Assembly (NCBI RefSeq): GCF_004784465.1
Contig: NZ_SRRU01000011.1
Location: 124,001 to 188,000, forward strand
Origin: Streptomyces griseoluteus
GTDB taxonomy: Bacteria > Actinomycetota > Actinomycetes > Streptomycetales > Streptomycetaceae
DNA length: 64,000 bases
Direction: 5' to 3'
Shown here: positions 8,395 through 16,674 of the stretch, one piece after another
Layout of the letters: every line of letters starts with the position of its first letter
Numbering within the stretch: the stretch's first letter is position 1
Translations under genes and position numbers: made by a program
The notes under the pieces: model-generated
The model's input: the letters and a program-made list of their open reading frames with translations, nothing else
Databases searched by the model: none
What the model was told of the DNA's origin: nothing

Positions 8395-10206
8395 TTGCCG
8401 ACCGCCATCGTCACCGGTCAGCCGGTCCCCGGATCGTCCCTCGAAGGCGATCTGCGGTCCCTCGGCTTCGACGTGCGCATGGCCGCCGACACCGCCGAGG
8501 CCCGGCACCTGATCGCGGCCGCCCCCGCCGACGGGCGCGTGGCCCTGGTCGACGCCCGCTTCGTCGGCCACCCGCACGCCCTGCGCCTCGGCCTCACGGA
8601 CCCCCGCTTCCCGCTCGCCGCCGTCCCCGGCGCCGTCACCGCCCAGGGCGCCGCCCGGCAGACGCTGAGCCGGGCCCTGGAGGGGCAGGACCAGACCCAG
8701 GACGAGGCCGGCGGCGGCACCGCGGTCGCCGTCGACAGCCTGCCCGACCGCCTGGTCACCGCCCTCGCCGCCGACGGCACCCCGGTGCACCGCCCCGAGC
8801 TGGGCAGCCTGGTCGCCGCCGTCCCCGCCGACCCGCAGGCCCGCAACGAGGCCCGGCAGGCCGTCCTCGCCGTCGACGAGGAGGACATCCGTCTGAAGTC
8901 GGCGGTGAAGTCCCGCGACGGCTTCTTCACCACCTTCTGCATCAGCCCGTACTCGCGCTACCTCGCGCGCTGGTGCGCCCGCCGGGGCCTCACCCCCAAC
9001 CAGGTCACCACCGCCTCCCTGCTCACCGCCCTGATAGCGGCGGGCTGCGCGGCCACCGGTACGCGCCCCGGCTTCATCGCGGCCGGCGTGCTGCTGATCG
9101 CCTCCTTCGTGCTGGACTGCACCGACGGCCAGCTCGCCCGCTACTCCCTCCAGTACTCCACGCTCGGCGCCTGGCTGGACGCCACCTTCGACCGGGCCAA
9201 GGAGTACGCCTACTACGCCGGACTCGCGCTCGGCGCGGCCCGTGGCGGCGACGACGTCTGGGCCCTCGCGCTCGGCGCGATGATCCTCCAGACCTGCCGG
9301 CACGTCGTGGACTTCTCCTTCAACGAGGCCAACCACGACGCCACCGCCAACACCAGCCCCACCGCCGCCCTATCCGACAAGCTGGACAGCGTCGGCTGGA
9401 CGGTCTGGGTCCGCCGGATGATCGTCCTGCCCATCGGCGAACGCTGGGCCATGATCGCCGTCCTCACCGCGGTCACCACCCCCCGCGTCACCTTCTACGT
9501 GCTGCTGATCGGCTGCGCCCTCGCCGCGATGTACACGACGGCAGGGCGCGTGCTGCGCTCGCTGACCCGCAAGGCCCGCCGCACCGACCGCGCCGCCCGC
9601 GCGCTCGCCGACCTCGCGGACACCGGCCCGCTCGCCGGTGCCCTGGCCCGCGTGCTCAAGCGGGGCCTGCCCGGCCTCGCCGTCCCGGCCGTCGCCTTCC
9701 TCGGCGGCGCCGCCGTGGTCGCCTGCTCGGCGCTGACCGGCTTCGGCGGTTGGCTGCCGGTCGTGGGCGCGGTGGTCTACGTCCTCACCTCGGCGCTCGC
9801 CACGGCCCGCCCGCTGAAGGGCTCGCTGGACTGGCTCGTCCCGCCGTTCTTCCGCGCCGCCGAGTACGGCACGGTGCTCGCGCTGGCCGCCCGCGCCGAT
9901 GTCCACGGCGCCCTCCCGGCGGCGTTCGGGCTGGTCGCGGCGGTCGCCTACCATCACTACGACACGGTGTACCGCATCCGCGGCGACGCCGGAGCGCCGC
10001 CGGCCTGGCTGGTGCGCGCCATCGGGGGGCAGGAGGGGCGCACGCTGCTCGTCACCGTGCTTGCCGCGCTGCTGACCGCCTCCCAGTTCACCGTCGCGCT
10101 CACGGTCATCGCCGTGTGCGTCGCTCTGCTGGTGCTCGTCGAGAGCATCCGCTTCTGGGTGTCCGCTGGGGCGCCCGCCGTCCACGACGAAGGAGAAACC
10201 GCATGA
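8395..10206 (+). CDS. CDP-alcohol phosphotransferase, large form with DUF5941 C-terminus
   Basis: 603 residues from a TTG at 8395 with GGGAG upstream. Residues 1-165 look like a degenerate nucleotidyltransferase-type alpha/beta domain with no clear motif. The CDP-alcohol phosphotransferase motif is complete: D241, D244-G245, A248-R249, G258, D262 and D266. About ten membrane segments follow, and the C-terminal 170 residues match the Streptomyces DUF5941 type (AEYG, YHHYDTVYR). The enzyme should join a CDP-activated alcohol to a second alcohol in the membrane. It is translationally coupled (ATGA) to the nucleotidyltransferase gene that would supply the CDP-alcohol. Substrates are unknown. Confidence 0.85.
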   Translation: MPTAIVTGQPVPGSSLEGDLRSLGFDVRMAADTAEARHLIAAAPADGRVALVDARFVGHPHALRLGLTDPRFPLAAVPGAVTAQGAARQTLSRALEGQDQTQDEAGGGTAVAVDSLPDRLVTALAADGTPVHRPELGSLVAAVPADPQARNEARQAVLAVDEEDIRLKSAVKSRDGFFTTFCISPYSRYLARWCARRGLTPNQVTTASLLTALIAAGCAATGTRPGFIAAGVLLIASFVLDCTDGQLARYSLQYSTLGAWLDATFDRAKEYAYYAGLALGAARGGDDVWALALGAMILQTCRHVVDFSFNEANHDATANTSPTAALSDKLDSVGWTVWVRRMIVLPIGERWAMIAVLTAVTTPRVTFYVLLIGCALAAMYTTAGRVLRSLTRKARRTDRAARALADLADTGPLAGALARVLKRGLPGLAVPAVAFLGGAAVVACSALTGFGGWLPVVGAVVYVLTSALATARPLKGSLDWLVPPFFRAAEYGTVLALAARADVHGALPAAFGLVAAVAYHHYDTVYRIRGDAGAPPAWLVRAIGGQEGRTLLVTVLAALLTASQFTVALTVIAVCVALLVLVESIRFWVSAGAPAVHDEGETA

Positions 10207-10955
10207 TCGGCCTCGTGCTGGCGGCCGGCGCCGGACGGCGTCTGCGCCCCTACACCGACACCCTGCCCAAGGCCCTGGTGCCGGTGGGCCCGGAGGGTGA
10301 CGAGGAGTCGCTCACCGTTCTCGACCTCACCCTCGGCAACTTCGCCGAGGTCGGTCTCACCGAGGTCGGTGTCATCGTCGGCTACCGCAAGGAAGCCGTG
10401 TACGAGCGCCGGGCGGCCCTCGAGGCGAAGTACGGCCTGAAGATCACGCTGATCGACAACGACAAGGCCGAGGAGTGGAACAACGCCTACTCCCTGTGGT
10501 GCGGCCGGGACGCGCTGAAGGACGGCGTGATCCTCGCCAACGGCGACACCGTGCACCCGGTCTCGGTCGAGAAGACGCTGCTCGCGGCCCGTGGTGACGG
10601 CAAGAAGATCATCCTCGCGCTGGACACGGTGAAGTCCCTGGCTGACGAGGAGATGAAGGTCGTCGTGGACCCCGCCAAGGGCGTCCGGAGGATCACCAAG
10701 CTGATGGACCCCGCCGAGGCGACGGGCGAGTACATCGGTGTGACCCTCATCGAGGGCGACGCGGCCGAGGAGCTGGCCGACGCGCTGCGCGCCACCTTCG
10801 AGCGGGACCCGCAGCTCTACTACGAGGACGGTTACCAGGAGCTGGTCGACCGCGGCTTCCGGATCGACGTCCAGCCCATCGGTGACGTCTCCTGGGTCGA
10901 GATCGACAACCACGACGACCTCGCCAAGGGACGGAAGATCGCGTGCCAGTACTGA
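10203..10955 (+). CDS. Sugar/polyol-phosphate nucleotidyltransferase (NTP_transferase)
   Basis: 250 residues. The N-terminal signature LAAGAGRRLRP...LPKALVPV is the nucleotide-binding loop of the RmlA/GlmU/inositol-phosphate cytidylyltransferase superfamily. The DxD-like metal site is in ANGDTVHPV. It has no transferase or LbH domain, so it is a minimal cytidylyl- or uridylyltransferase. The ATG overlaps the previous stop (ATGA) and the end overlaps the next gene by 13 nt. Flanked by two CDP-alcohol phosphotransferases and a glycerol-1-phosphate dehydrogenase-like gene, CTP + polyol-phosphate to CDP-polyol is the most likely reaction (inference). Confidence 0.88.
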   Translation: MIGLVLAAGAGRRLRPYTDTLPKALVPVGPEGDEESLTVLDLTLGNFAEVGLTEVGVIVGYRKEAVYERRAALEAKYGLKITLIDNDKAEEWNNAYSLWCGRDALKDGVILANGDTVHPVSVEKTLLAARGDGKKIILALDTVKSLADEEMKVVVDPAKGVRRITKLMDPAEATGEYIGVTLIEGDAAEELADALRATFERDPQLYYEDGYQELVDRGFRIDVQPIGDVSWVEIDNHDDLAKGRKIACQY

Positions 10956-12004
10956 CGAGGCTCATCCCCTCGCCGGTCGTCGTCGACATCCGCCCGGGTG
11001 CCCTCGCCGACCTGGCCACCGTGCTCGCCGACGAGCGCATCTCGCACTCCGGCCGCCTGGCCGTCGCCGTCAGCGGCGGCTCCGGCGCCCGGCTGCGCGA
11101 GCGGGTCGCGCCCCAACTGCCGGGCGCGACCTGGTACGAGGTCGGCGGCGGCACGCTGGACGACGCCGTGCGGCTCGCGGACGACATCCGCGCCGGGCAC
11201 TTCGACGCGCTGGTCGGCCTCGGCGGCGGCAAGATCATCGACTGTGCCAAGTACGCCGCCGCGCGGGTCGGCCTGCCGCTGGTCGCCGTGCCGACGAACC
11301 TCGCGCACGACGGCCTGTGCTCGCCGGTCGCCACCCTGGACAACGACGCGGGCCGGGGTTCCTACGGGGTGCCGAACCCGATCGCCGTCCTGATCGACCT
11401 GGACGTCATCCGGGCCGCCCCGACGCGCTTCGTTCGCTCCGGCATCGGCGACGCGGTGTCCAACGTGTCCGCCATCGCGGACTGGGAGCTGGCCAACCGG
11501 GTCAACGGCGAGAAGATCGACGGTCTCGCCGCCGCCATGGCCCGCCAGGCGGGCGAGGCCGTGCTCCGGCACCCCGGCGGGATCGAGGACAACGACTTCC
11601 TCCAGGTCCTGGCCGAGGCGCTGGTGCTGTCCGGCATCGCCATGTCGGTCTCCGGTGACTCGCGGCCGTCCTCGGGCGCCTGCCACGAGATCAACCACGC
11701 CTTCGACCTGCTCTTCCCGCAGCGCGCCGCCAGCCACGGCGAGCAGTGCGGCCTCGGCGCCGCCTTCGCCATGTACCTGCGCGGGGCGCACGAGGAGTCG
11801 GCGCACATGGCCGGCGTACTGCGCCGCCACGGCCTGCCGGTACTGGCCGAGGACATCGGCTTCACCGTGGACGAGTTCGTCCGCGTCGTGGAGTTCGCCC
11901 CGGAGACCCGGCCCGGCCGCTACACGATCCTGGAACACCTCGACCTCAAGACTGAGCAGATCAAGGACATCTACGCCGACTATGTCAAGGCCATCGGTAG
12001 CTGA
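10943..12004 (+). CDS. sn-Glycerol-1-phosphate dehydrogenase-like iron/zinc alcohol dehydrogenase
   Basis: 353 residues, GTG start inside the end of the previous gene. The NAD(P)-binding segment GLGGGKIIDCAKYAA and the substrate segment VPTNLAHDGLCSPVATL are characteristic of the G1PDH/AraM branch. Candidate metal ligands are D170 (in GIGDAVSN), H248 (ACHEINH) and H265 (ASHGEQCG). G1PDH reduces dihydroxyacetone phosphate to sn-glycerol-1-phosphate, the archaeal lipid backbone stereoisomer; a few bacteria have the enzyme (AraM). Here it would provide the phospho-alcohol for the adjacent cytidylyltransferase. The DHAP substrate is inferred from family. Confidence 0.85.
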   Translation: MPVLTRLIPSPVVVDIRPGALADLATVLADERISHSGRLAVAVSGGSGARLRERVAPQLPGATWYEVGGGTLDDAVRLADDIRAGHFDALVGLGGGKIIDCAKYAAARVGLPLVAVPTNLAHDGLCSPVATLDNDAGRGSYGVPNPIAVLIDLDVIRAAPTRFVRSGIGDAVSNVSAIADWELANRVNGEKIDGLAAAMARQAGEAVLRHPGGIEDNDFLQVLAEALVLSGIAMSVSGDSRPSSGACHEINHAFDLLFPQRAASHGEQCGLGAAFAMYLRGAHEESAHMAGVLRRHGLPVLAEDIGFTVDEFVRVVEFAPETRPGRYTILEHLDLKTEQIKDIYADYVKAIGS

Positions 12005-12761
12005 ACTCCGTCCGGTCGTCCACCCCGTGGGGGTGAAGGACCGGCGCAGCGGTGAGCACTGGGCGGGACGCCTCTACATGCGCGAGGTGTCCCTGCGCAT
12101 CGACCGTTACCTGGTGAACACCAGGATCTCGCCCAACCAGCTCACGTACCTGATGACCGTCTGCGGTGTGCTCGCGGCCCCGGCCCTGCTGGTGCCGGGG
12201 ATCCCGGGCGCCGTGCTCGGCATCGTCGCCACCCAGCTCTATCTGCTGCTGGACTGCGTCGACGGCGAGATCGCCCGCTGGCGCAAGCAGTACTCGCTGG
12301 GCGGGGTCTACCTCGACCGCGTCGGCGCCTACCTGACCGACGCGGCCGTGCTGGTCGGCCTCGGGCTGCGCGCCGCCGACCTGTTCGGCAGCGGCCGTAT
12401 CGACTGGCTGTGGGCGTTCCTCGGCACACTGGCGGCGCTGGGCGCGATCCTGATCAAGGCGGAGACCGACCTCGTCGGGGTCGCCCGGCACCAGACCGGG
12501 CTGCCTCCGGTGAAGGAGGCGGCCGCCGAGCCGCGTTCCTCCGGGATGGCACTGGCCCGGCGCGCCGCCGCGGCCCTCAGGTTCCACCGGCTGATCCTCG
12601 GTATCGAGGCGTCGCTGCTGATCCTGGTGCTGGCCATCGTGGACCAGGTACGCGGCGACCTGTTCTTCACCCGGCTCGGCACCGCCGTGCTGGCGGGCAT
12701 CGCGCTGCTCCAGACCCTGCTGCACCTGGTGTCCATTCTCGCGTCGAGCAGGCTGAGGTGA
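11982..12761 (+). CDS. CDP-alcohol phosphotransferase with altered catalytic motif
   Basis: 259 residues; the ATG overlaps the previous gene by 23 nt. It has five or six predicted membrane helices. The motif reads D91-x2-D94-G95-x2-A98-R99-x8-G108-x3-D112-x3-A116. The fourth Asp, which acts as general base in structurally studied members, is replaced by alanine (codon GCC at 12327). All other motif residues are intact, including the metal-binding aspartates. Either this is a subfamily with a different base or it is inactive and structural. It follows the dehydrogenase in the same operon and is the second such enzyme in the cluster. Confidence 0.85.
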   Translation: MSRPSVAELRPVVHPVGVKDRRSGEHWAGRLYMREVSLRIDRYLVNTRISPNQLTYLMTVCGVLAAPALLVPGIPGAVLGIVATQLYLLLDCVDGEIARWRKQYSLGGVYLDRVGAYLTDAAVLVGLGLRAADLFGSGRIDWLWAFLGTLAALGAILIKAETDLVGVARHQTGLPPVKEAAAEPRSSGMALARRAAAALRFHRLILGIEASLLILVLAIVDQVRGDLFFTRLGTAVLAGIALLQTLLHLVSILASSRLR

Positions 12762-12766
12762 ACGGC

Positions 12767-13639
12767 ATGAAGGTCGGCGCGGTCATCATCACCATGGGCA
12801 ACCGCCCCGAGGAACTGCGGGCGCTCATCGACTCCGTGGCCAAGCAGGACGGCGACAAGGTCTCCGTGGTCGTCGTCGGCAACGGCTCGCCGGTGCCCGA
12901 TGTGCCCGAGGGCGTGCGCACCGTCGAGCTGCCCGAGAACCTCGGCATCCCCGGCGGCCGCAACGTCGGCATCGAGGCGTTCGGCCCCGGTGGCAGTGAC
13001 GTCGACATCCTGCTGTTCCTGGACGACGACGGTCTGCTCGCCCGGCAGGACACCGCCGAGCTGTGCCGGGCCGCGTTCGCCGCTGACCCGGAGCTGGGCA
13101 TCATCAGCTTCCGCATCGCCGACCCGGAGACCGGCGAGACCCAGCGCCGGCACGTGCCCCGGCTGCGCGCCTCGGACCCGATGCGCTCCTCCCGCGTGAC
13201 CACCTTCCTCGGCGGTGCCAACGCCGTCCGCACCAAGGTGCTCGGCGAGGTCGGCGGGCTGCCGGACGAGTTCTTCTACGCCCACGAGGAGACCGACCTC
13301 GCCTGGCGTGCGCTGGACGCCGGCTGGATGATCGACTACCGGTCGGACATGGTGCTGTACCACCCGACGACCGCGCCCTCGCGGCACGCGGTGTACCACC
13401 GCATGGTGGCTCGGAACCGCGTCTGGCTGGCCCGGCGCAACCTTCCGCTGCCGCTCGTCCCGGTCTACCTTGGCGTCTGGCTGCTGCTCACGCTGGCCCG
13501 CCGCCCCTCCGGACCGGCGCTGAAGGCGTGGTTCGGCGGGTTCAGGGAGGGCTGGGCCACCCCCTGCGGTCCCCGCCGCCCGATGCGCTGGCGTACGGTG
13601 TGGCGGCTGACCCGGCTGGGCCGTCCCCCGGTGATCTGA
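12767..13639 (+). CDS. Family 2 glycosyltransferase
   Basis: 290 residues from the ATG at 12767, favoured over GTG 12758 because GAGG lies 8 nt upstream. The GT-A fold shows the start VGAVIITMGNRPEELRALIDS, the nucleotide loop ENLGIPGGRNVGI, the DxD motif FLDDDG and the acceptor/base segment YAHEETDLAWRALDAGW. A hydrophobic segment near the C-terminus (VPVYLGVWLLLTLARR) probably anchors it to the membrane. Rhamnosyl- and galactosyltransferases of this type act on lipid-linked or wall glycopolymer acceptors at the inner membrane face. The donor sugar is unknown. Confidence 0.9.
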   Translation: MKVGAVIITMGNRPEELRALIDSVAKQDGDKVSVVVVGNGSPVPDVPEGVRTVELPENLGIPGGRNVGIEAFGPGGSDVDILLFLDDDGLLARQDTAELCRAAFAADPELGIISFRIADPETGETQRRHVPRLRASDPMRSSRVTTFLGGANAVRTKVLGEVGGLPDEFFYAHEETDLAWRALDAGWMIDYRSDMVLYHPTTAPSRHAVYHRMVARNRVWLARRNLPLPLVPVYLGVWLLLTLARRPSGPALKAWFGGFREGWATPCGPRRPMRWRTVWRLTRLGRPPVI

Positions 13640-13715
13640 GAAGCTCGGGTGGGGCGGGCGAGCGGCCCCGCGCAGGCGAACCGGACGATGTACTCGAAGA
13701 CGAAAGTTTCCCCCT

Positions 13716-14645
13716 GTGAGTGAGAGAACCCATGACGGCGGTGTCGCGGTGACCGCGGCCCCGTCGCCCGACGAGAGCCTGCCGGCGGCAGACCTCGCCG
13801 CCAAGTACGGGCTCGCGGTGAGCGGTGCCCGCCCCTCGCTCGTCGAGTACGTCCGGCAGCTCTGGAGCCGCCGCCACTTCATCCTCGCCTTCTCCCAGGC
13901 GAAGCTGACGGCCCAGTACAGCCAGGCCAAGCTGGGCCAGCTCTGGCAGGTGGCCACCCCACTGCTCAACGCGGCCGTGTACTACGCGATCTTCGGGCTG
14001 ATCCTCGACGCCAGCCGGGGCATGTCGCACGACACCTACGTGCCCTTCCTGGTCACGGGCGTGTTCGTGTTCACCTTCACGCAGAGCTCGCTGATGTCGG
14101 GCGTCCGCGCGATCTCCGGCAACCTCGGCCTGGTGCGAGCCCTGCACTTCCCGCGCGCGTCGCTGCCGATCTCGTTCTCCCTCCAGCAGCTCCAGCAGCT
14201 GCTGTTCTCGATGATCGTCGTGTTCCTGGTGGTGATCGGGTTCGGCAACTATCCGCGGCTGTCGTGGCTGCTGATCCTCCCGGCGCTGGTGCTGCAGTTC
14301 CTGTTCAACACCGGGCTCGCGATGATCGTGGCCCGCATGGGCGCCAAGACGCCGGATCTCGCCCAGCTGATGCCGTTCATGCTGCGGACCTGGATGTACG
14401 CGTCCGGCGTGATGTTCTCCATCAACCACATGCTGGCGGGCAGGCCCGACTGGATCGTCCGGGCGCTCCAGGCGAACCCGGCGGCCGTCTACATGGACCT
14501 GATGCGCTACGCCCTGATCGACGGCTACGGCGCCTCGAACCTGCCCCCGCACGTGTGGGCCTTGGCCCTCGGCTGGGCCGTGGTCGTCTTCTGCGGCGGC
14601 TTCGTGTACTTCTGGAAGGCTGAGGAGCGGTACGGCCGTGGCTGA
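13716..14645 (+). CDS. ABC-2 type exporter permease (TagG-like)
   Basis: 309 residues, GTG start. A hydrophilic N-terminus (residues 1-55) is followed by six hydrophobic spans from about residue 60, in the order of polysaccharide/teichoic acid exporters. The conserved ABC-2 segment FSQAKLTAQYSQAKLGQLW precedes the first span. The final span pair is close to the conserved FYWKAEERYGRG-type end. It forms the membrane channel with the ATPase encoded immediately downstream (8-nt overlap). Together they should flip or export a lipid-linked glycopolymer made by the preceding enzymes. Confidence 0.92.
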   Translation: MSERTHDGGVAVTAAPSPDESLPAADLAAKYGLAVSGARPSLVEYVRQLWSRRHFILAFSQAKLTAQYSQAKLGQLWQVATPLLNAAVYYAIFGLILDASRGMSHDTYVPFLVTGVFVFTFTQSSLMSGVRAISGNLGLVRALHFPRASLPISFSLQQLQQLLFSMIVVFLVVIGFGNYPRLSWLLILPALVLQFLFNTGLAMIVARMGAKTPDLAQLMPFMLRTWMYASGVMFSINHMLAGRPDWIVRALQANPAAVYMDLMRYALIDGYGASNLPPHVWALALGWAVVVFCGGFVYFWKAEERYGRG

Positions 14646-15417
14646 GCAGAACACCGGCGACCGCCGGCCCACCGTCATCGCGGACGAGCTGCACATCGTC
14701 TATCGGGTCAACGGCGCCAAGACCGGCAAGGGCAGCGCCACCGCCGCCCTGAGCCGCATCATCAAGCGGGGCGAGCCGCGCGGGGTGCGCAAGGTGCACG
14801 CCGTGCGCGGGGTGTCCTTCACCGCCTACCGGGGCGAGGCCATCGGCCTCATCGGCTCCAACGGCTCCGGCAAGTCCACCCTGCTACGAGCCATCGCCGG
14901 CCTGCTCCCGGCGGAGAAGGGCAAGGTCTACACCGACGGCCAGCCCTCGCTGCTGGGCGTCAACGCGGCGCTGATGAGCGACCTGACCGGCGAGCGGAAC
15001 GTCATCCTGGGCGGTCTCGCCATGGGGATGTCCCGCGAGCAGATCAAGGAGCGCTACCAGCGGATCGTCGACTTCTCGGGCATCAACGACAAGGGCGACT
15101 TCATCACGCTGCCGATGCGCACGTACTCCTCCGGCATGGCGGCCCGGCTGCGGTTCTCCATCGCCGCCGCCAAGGACCACGACGTCCTCATGATCGACGA
15201 GGCGCTGGCCACCGGTGACCGCGCCTTCCAGAAGCGCTCCGAGGAACGCATCCGGGAACTGCGCAAGGAGGCCGGCACGGTCTTCCTGGTGAGCCACAAC
15301 AACAAGTCCATCCGCGACACCTGCGACCGCGTCCTGTGGCTGGAACGCGGCGAACTCCGCATGGACGGACCAACCGAAGAGGTCCTCAAGGAGTACGAGA
15401 AGTTCACGGGCAAGTAG
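14638..15417 (+). CDS. ABC exporter ATPase (TagH-like)
   Basis: 259 residues, GTG start. It has a long N-terminal extension before the ATPase core, as in TagH/Wzt-type ATPases. Walker A is GSNGSGKST, the signature is YSSGMAARLRF (SSGM instead of SGGQ, typical of polysaccharide exporter ATPases) and Walker B is VLMIDEAL followed by the switch SHNNKSIRDTC. There is no C-terminal carbohydrate-binding domain. It powers the neighbouring permease. It is the last gene of the operon and a hairpin follows its stop. Confidence 0.93.
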   Translation: MAEQNTGDRRPTVIADELHIVYRVNGAKTGKGSATAALSRIIKRGEPRGVRKVHAVRGVSFTAYRGEAIGLIGSNGSGKSTLLRAIAGLLPAEKGKVYTDGQPSLLGVNAALMSDLTGERNVILGGLAMGMSREQIKERYQRIVDFSGINDKGDFITLPMRTYSSGMAARLRFSIAAAKDHDVLMIDEALATGDRAFQKRSEERIRELRKEAGTVFLVSHNNKSIRDTCDRVLWLERGELRMDGPTEEVLKEYEKFTGK

Positions 15418-15432
15418 CCCGACTTTCCGTCA

Positions 15433-15463
15433 GGGCCCTGCCGGACATTCCCCGGCGGGGCCC
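15433..15463 (+). terminator. Hairpin terminator of the exporter operon
   Basis: A 12-bp stem with one G:T pair, arms 15433-15444 and 15452-15463, loop 7 nt, starting 16 nt after the tagH-like stop. Confidence 0.65.
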
Positions 15464-15715
15464 GGCGTCTGCAAAGGATGCGTCAACTCCGGTGGGGCGT
15501 AGGAATCTTGGCACCCATAGGTGTGTTGTTGTGATGCGCCGGACACCCCGGGGGACCCTGGCGCGTTGTACAACGTAAGCTGTACCGGTGCCGGAAACCG
15601 GCAATCGGGGCGATAATGCGCGACACCCTCCGCCGGGACGCCCCCCGGAGGGTCGGCGGCGTGTCCGAAATAGTGTGTATCGGGTCGGCAGTGTAGAACG
15701 GGAGATGTGACGGCA
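15464..15715 (+). promoter_or_regulatory. Upstream region of the hopanoid operon, with a 12-bp palindrome
   Basis: About 250 nt without a gene, distinctly A+T-richer than its surroundings, before the first hopanoid gene. It contains the perfect palindrome CGTTGTACAACG at 15564-15575, a candidate operator, and a G+C-rich inverted region near 15625-15660. I cannot place a convincing -35/-10 pair. As the only sizeable gap between the two operons, it must hold the hopanoid promoter. Confidence 0.45.
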
Positions 15716-15781
15716 ATGGCTACGGAAACTCCCCAGCTCACCGCGAGCCGCGCCGTCCTTGCACCGGGCAGCGCGCAGTGA
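15716..15781 (+). CDS. Possible 21-aa leader ORF coupled to hpnC
   Basis: ATG at 15716 with GGGAG about 11 nt upstream. It encodes MATETPQLTASRAVLAPGSAQ and ends in TGA that overlaps the GTG start of hpnC (GTGA). It has no recognisable family or regulatory codon run. It may be a translational-coupling leader, since hpnC itself has no good ribosome site, or just chance. It is out of frame with hpnC, so it is not an N-terminal extension. Confidence 0.35.
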   Translation: MATETPQLTASRAVLAPGSAQ

Positions 15782-16674
15782 CGGGAACCGACACGGCGAC
15801 GGCACTGGAACGCGCCACGCTGGACAAGGCCGCGCGCGAGAACTTCCCCGTGGCCCCCTTCTTCCTGCCCCGCGCCTGGCGCACCGACCTCATGGCCGTC
15901 TACGGCTTCGCCCGCCTGGTCGACGACATCGGCGACGGCGACCTGGCCCCCGGCGGCGCCGACGCCCGCGTCCTCGGCGTCCCCCCGGAGCGGGCCGACG
16001 ACCGGCTCGCCCTGCTCGACGCCTTCGAGGCCGACCTCCGCCGGGTCTTCGACGGCACCCCGCACCACCCCCTGCTGCGCCGTCTCCAGCCCACCGTGCG
16101 CCGCCGCGGCCTCACCCCCGAGCCCTTCCTCGGCCTGATCGCCGCCAACCGCCAGGACCAGCTCGTCACCCGGTACGAGACCTACGACGATCTGCGCGCC
16201 TACTGCGAACTCTCCGCCAACCCGGTCGGTCGCCTGGTGCTCGCCGTCACCGGCACCGAGACCCCCGAGCGCATCCGCCGCTCGGACGCCGTGTGCACGG
16301 GGCTGCAGATCGTCGAGCACCTCCAGGACGTCGCCGAGGACCTCGGCCGCGACCGCATCTACCTGCCCGCTCAGGACATGAAGCGTTTCCACGTCCAGGA
16401 GAGCGACCTCGCCGCCCCGAGCGCCGGCGCGTCCGTACGCGCCCTGGTCGCGTTCGAAGCCCGACGCGCACGCGATCTGCTGAATGAAGGCGCCCCCCTC
16501 GTGGGTAGCGTCCACGGCAGACTGAAGCTGCTGCTCGCGGGATTCGTGGCGGGAGGAAAGGCGGCGGTCCGGGCGATCGCCGCCGCCGATTTCGACGTAC
16601 TTCCCGGCCCGCCCAAGCCCGGCAAGCTCCAGTTGCTGCGTGAGGCGGGCACGACCCTGCGAGGAGAGGGGTGA
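15778..16674 (+). CDS. hpnC: Squalene synthase component HpnC (hydroxysqualene synthase)
   Basis: 298 residues, GTG start. The trans-prenyltransferase (squalene/phytoene synthase) fold has the first Asp-rich motif FARLVDDIGDGD and the second QDVAEDLGRDRIYLP. The N-terminal ENFPVAPFFLPRAWR is typical of HpnC. In the HpnCDE route, HpnD makes presqualene diphosphate, HpnC converts it to hydroxysqualene, and HpnE reduces that to squalene. It is the first structural gene of the operon and overlaps hpnD by 4 nt (GTGA). Confidence 0.93.
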   Translation: MTGTDTATALERATLDKAARENFPVAPFFLPRAWRTDLMAVYGFARLVDDIGDGDLAPGGADARVLGVPPERADDRLALLDAFEADLRRVFDGTPHHPLLRRLQPTVRRRGLTPEPFLGLIAANRQDQLVTRYETYDDLRAYCELSANPVGRLVLAVTGTETPERIRRSDAVCTGLQIVEHLQDVAEDLGRDRIYLPAQDMKRFHVQESDLAAPSAGASVRALVAFEARRARDLLNEGAPLVGSVHGRLKLLLAGFVAGGKAAVRAIAAADFDVLPGPPKPGKLQLLREAGTTLRGEG

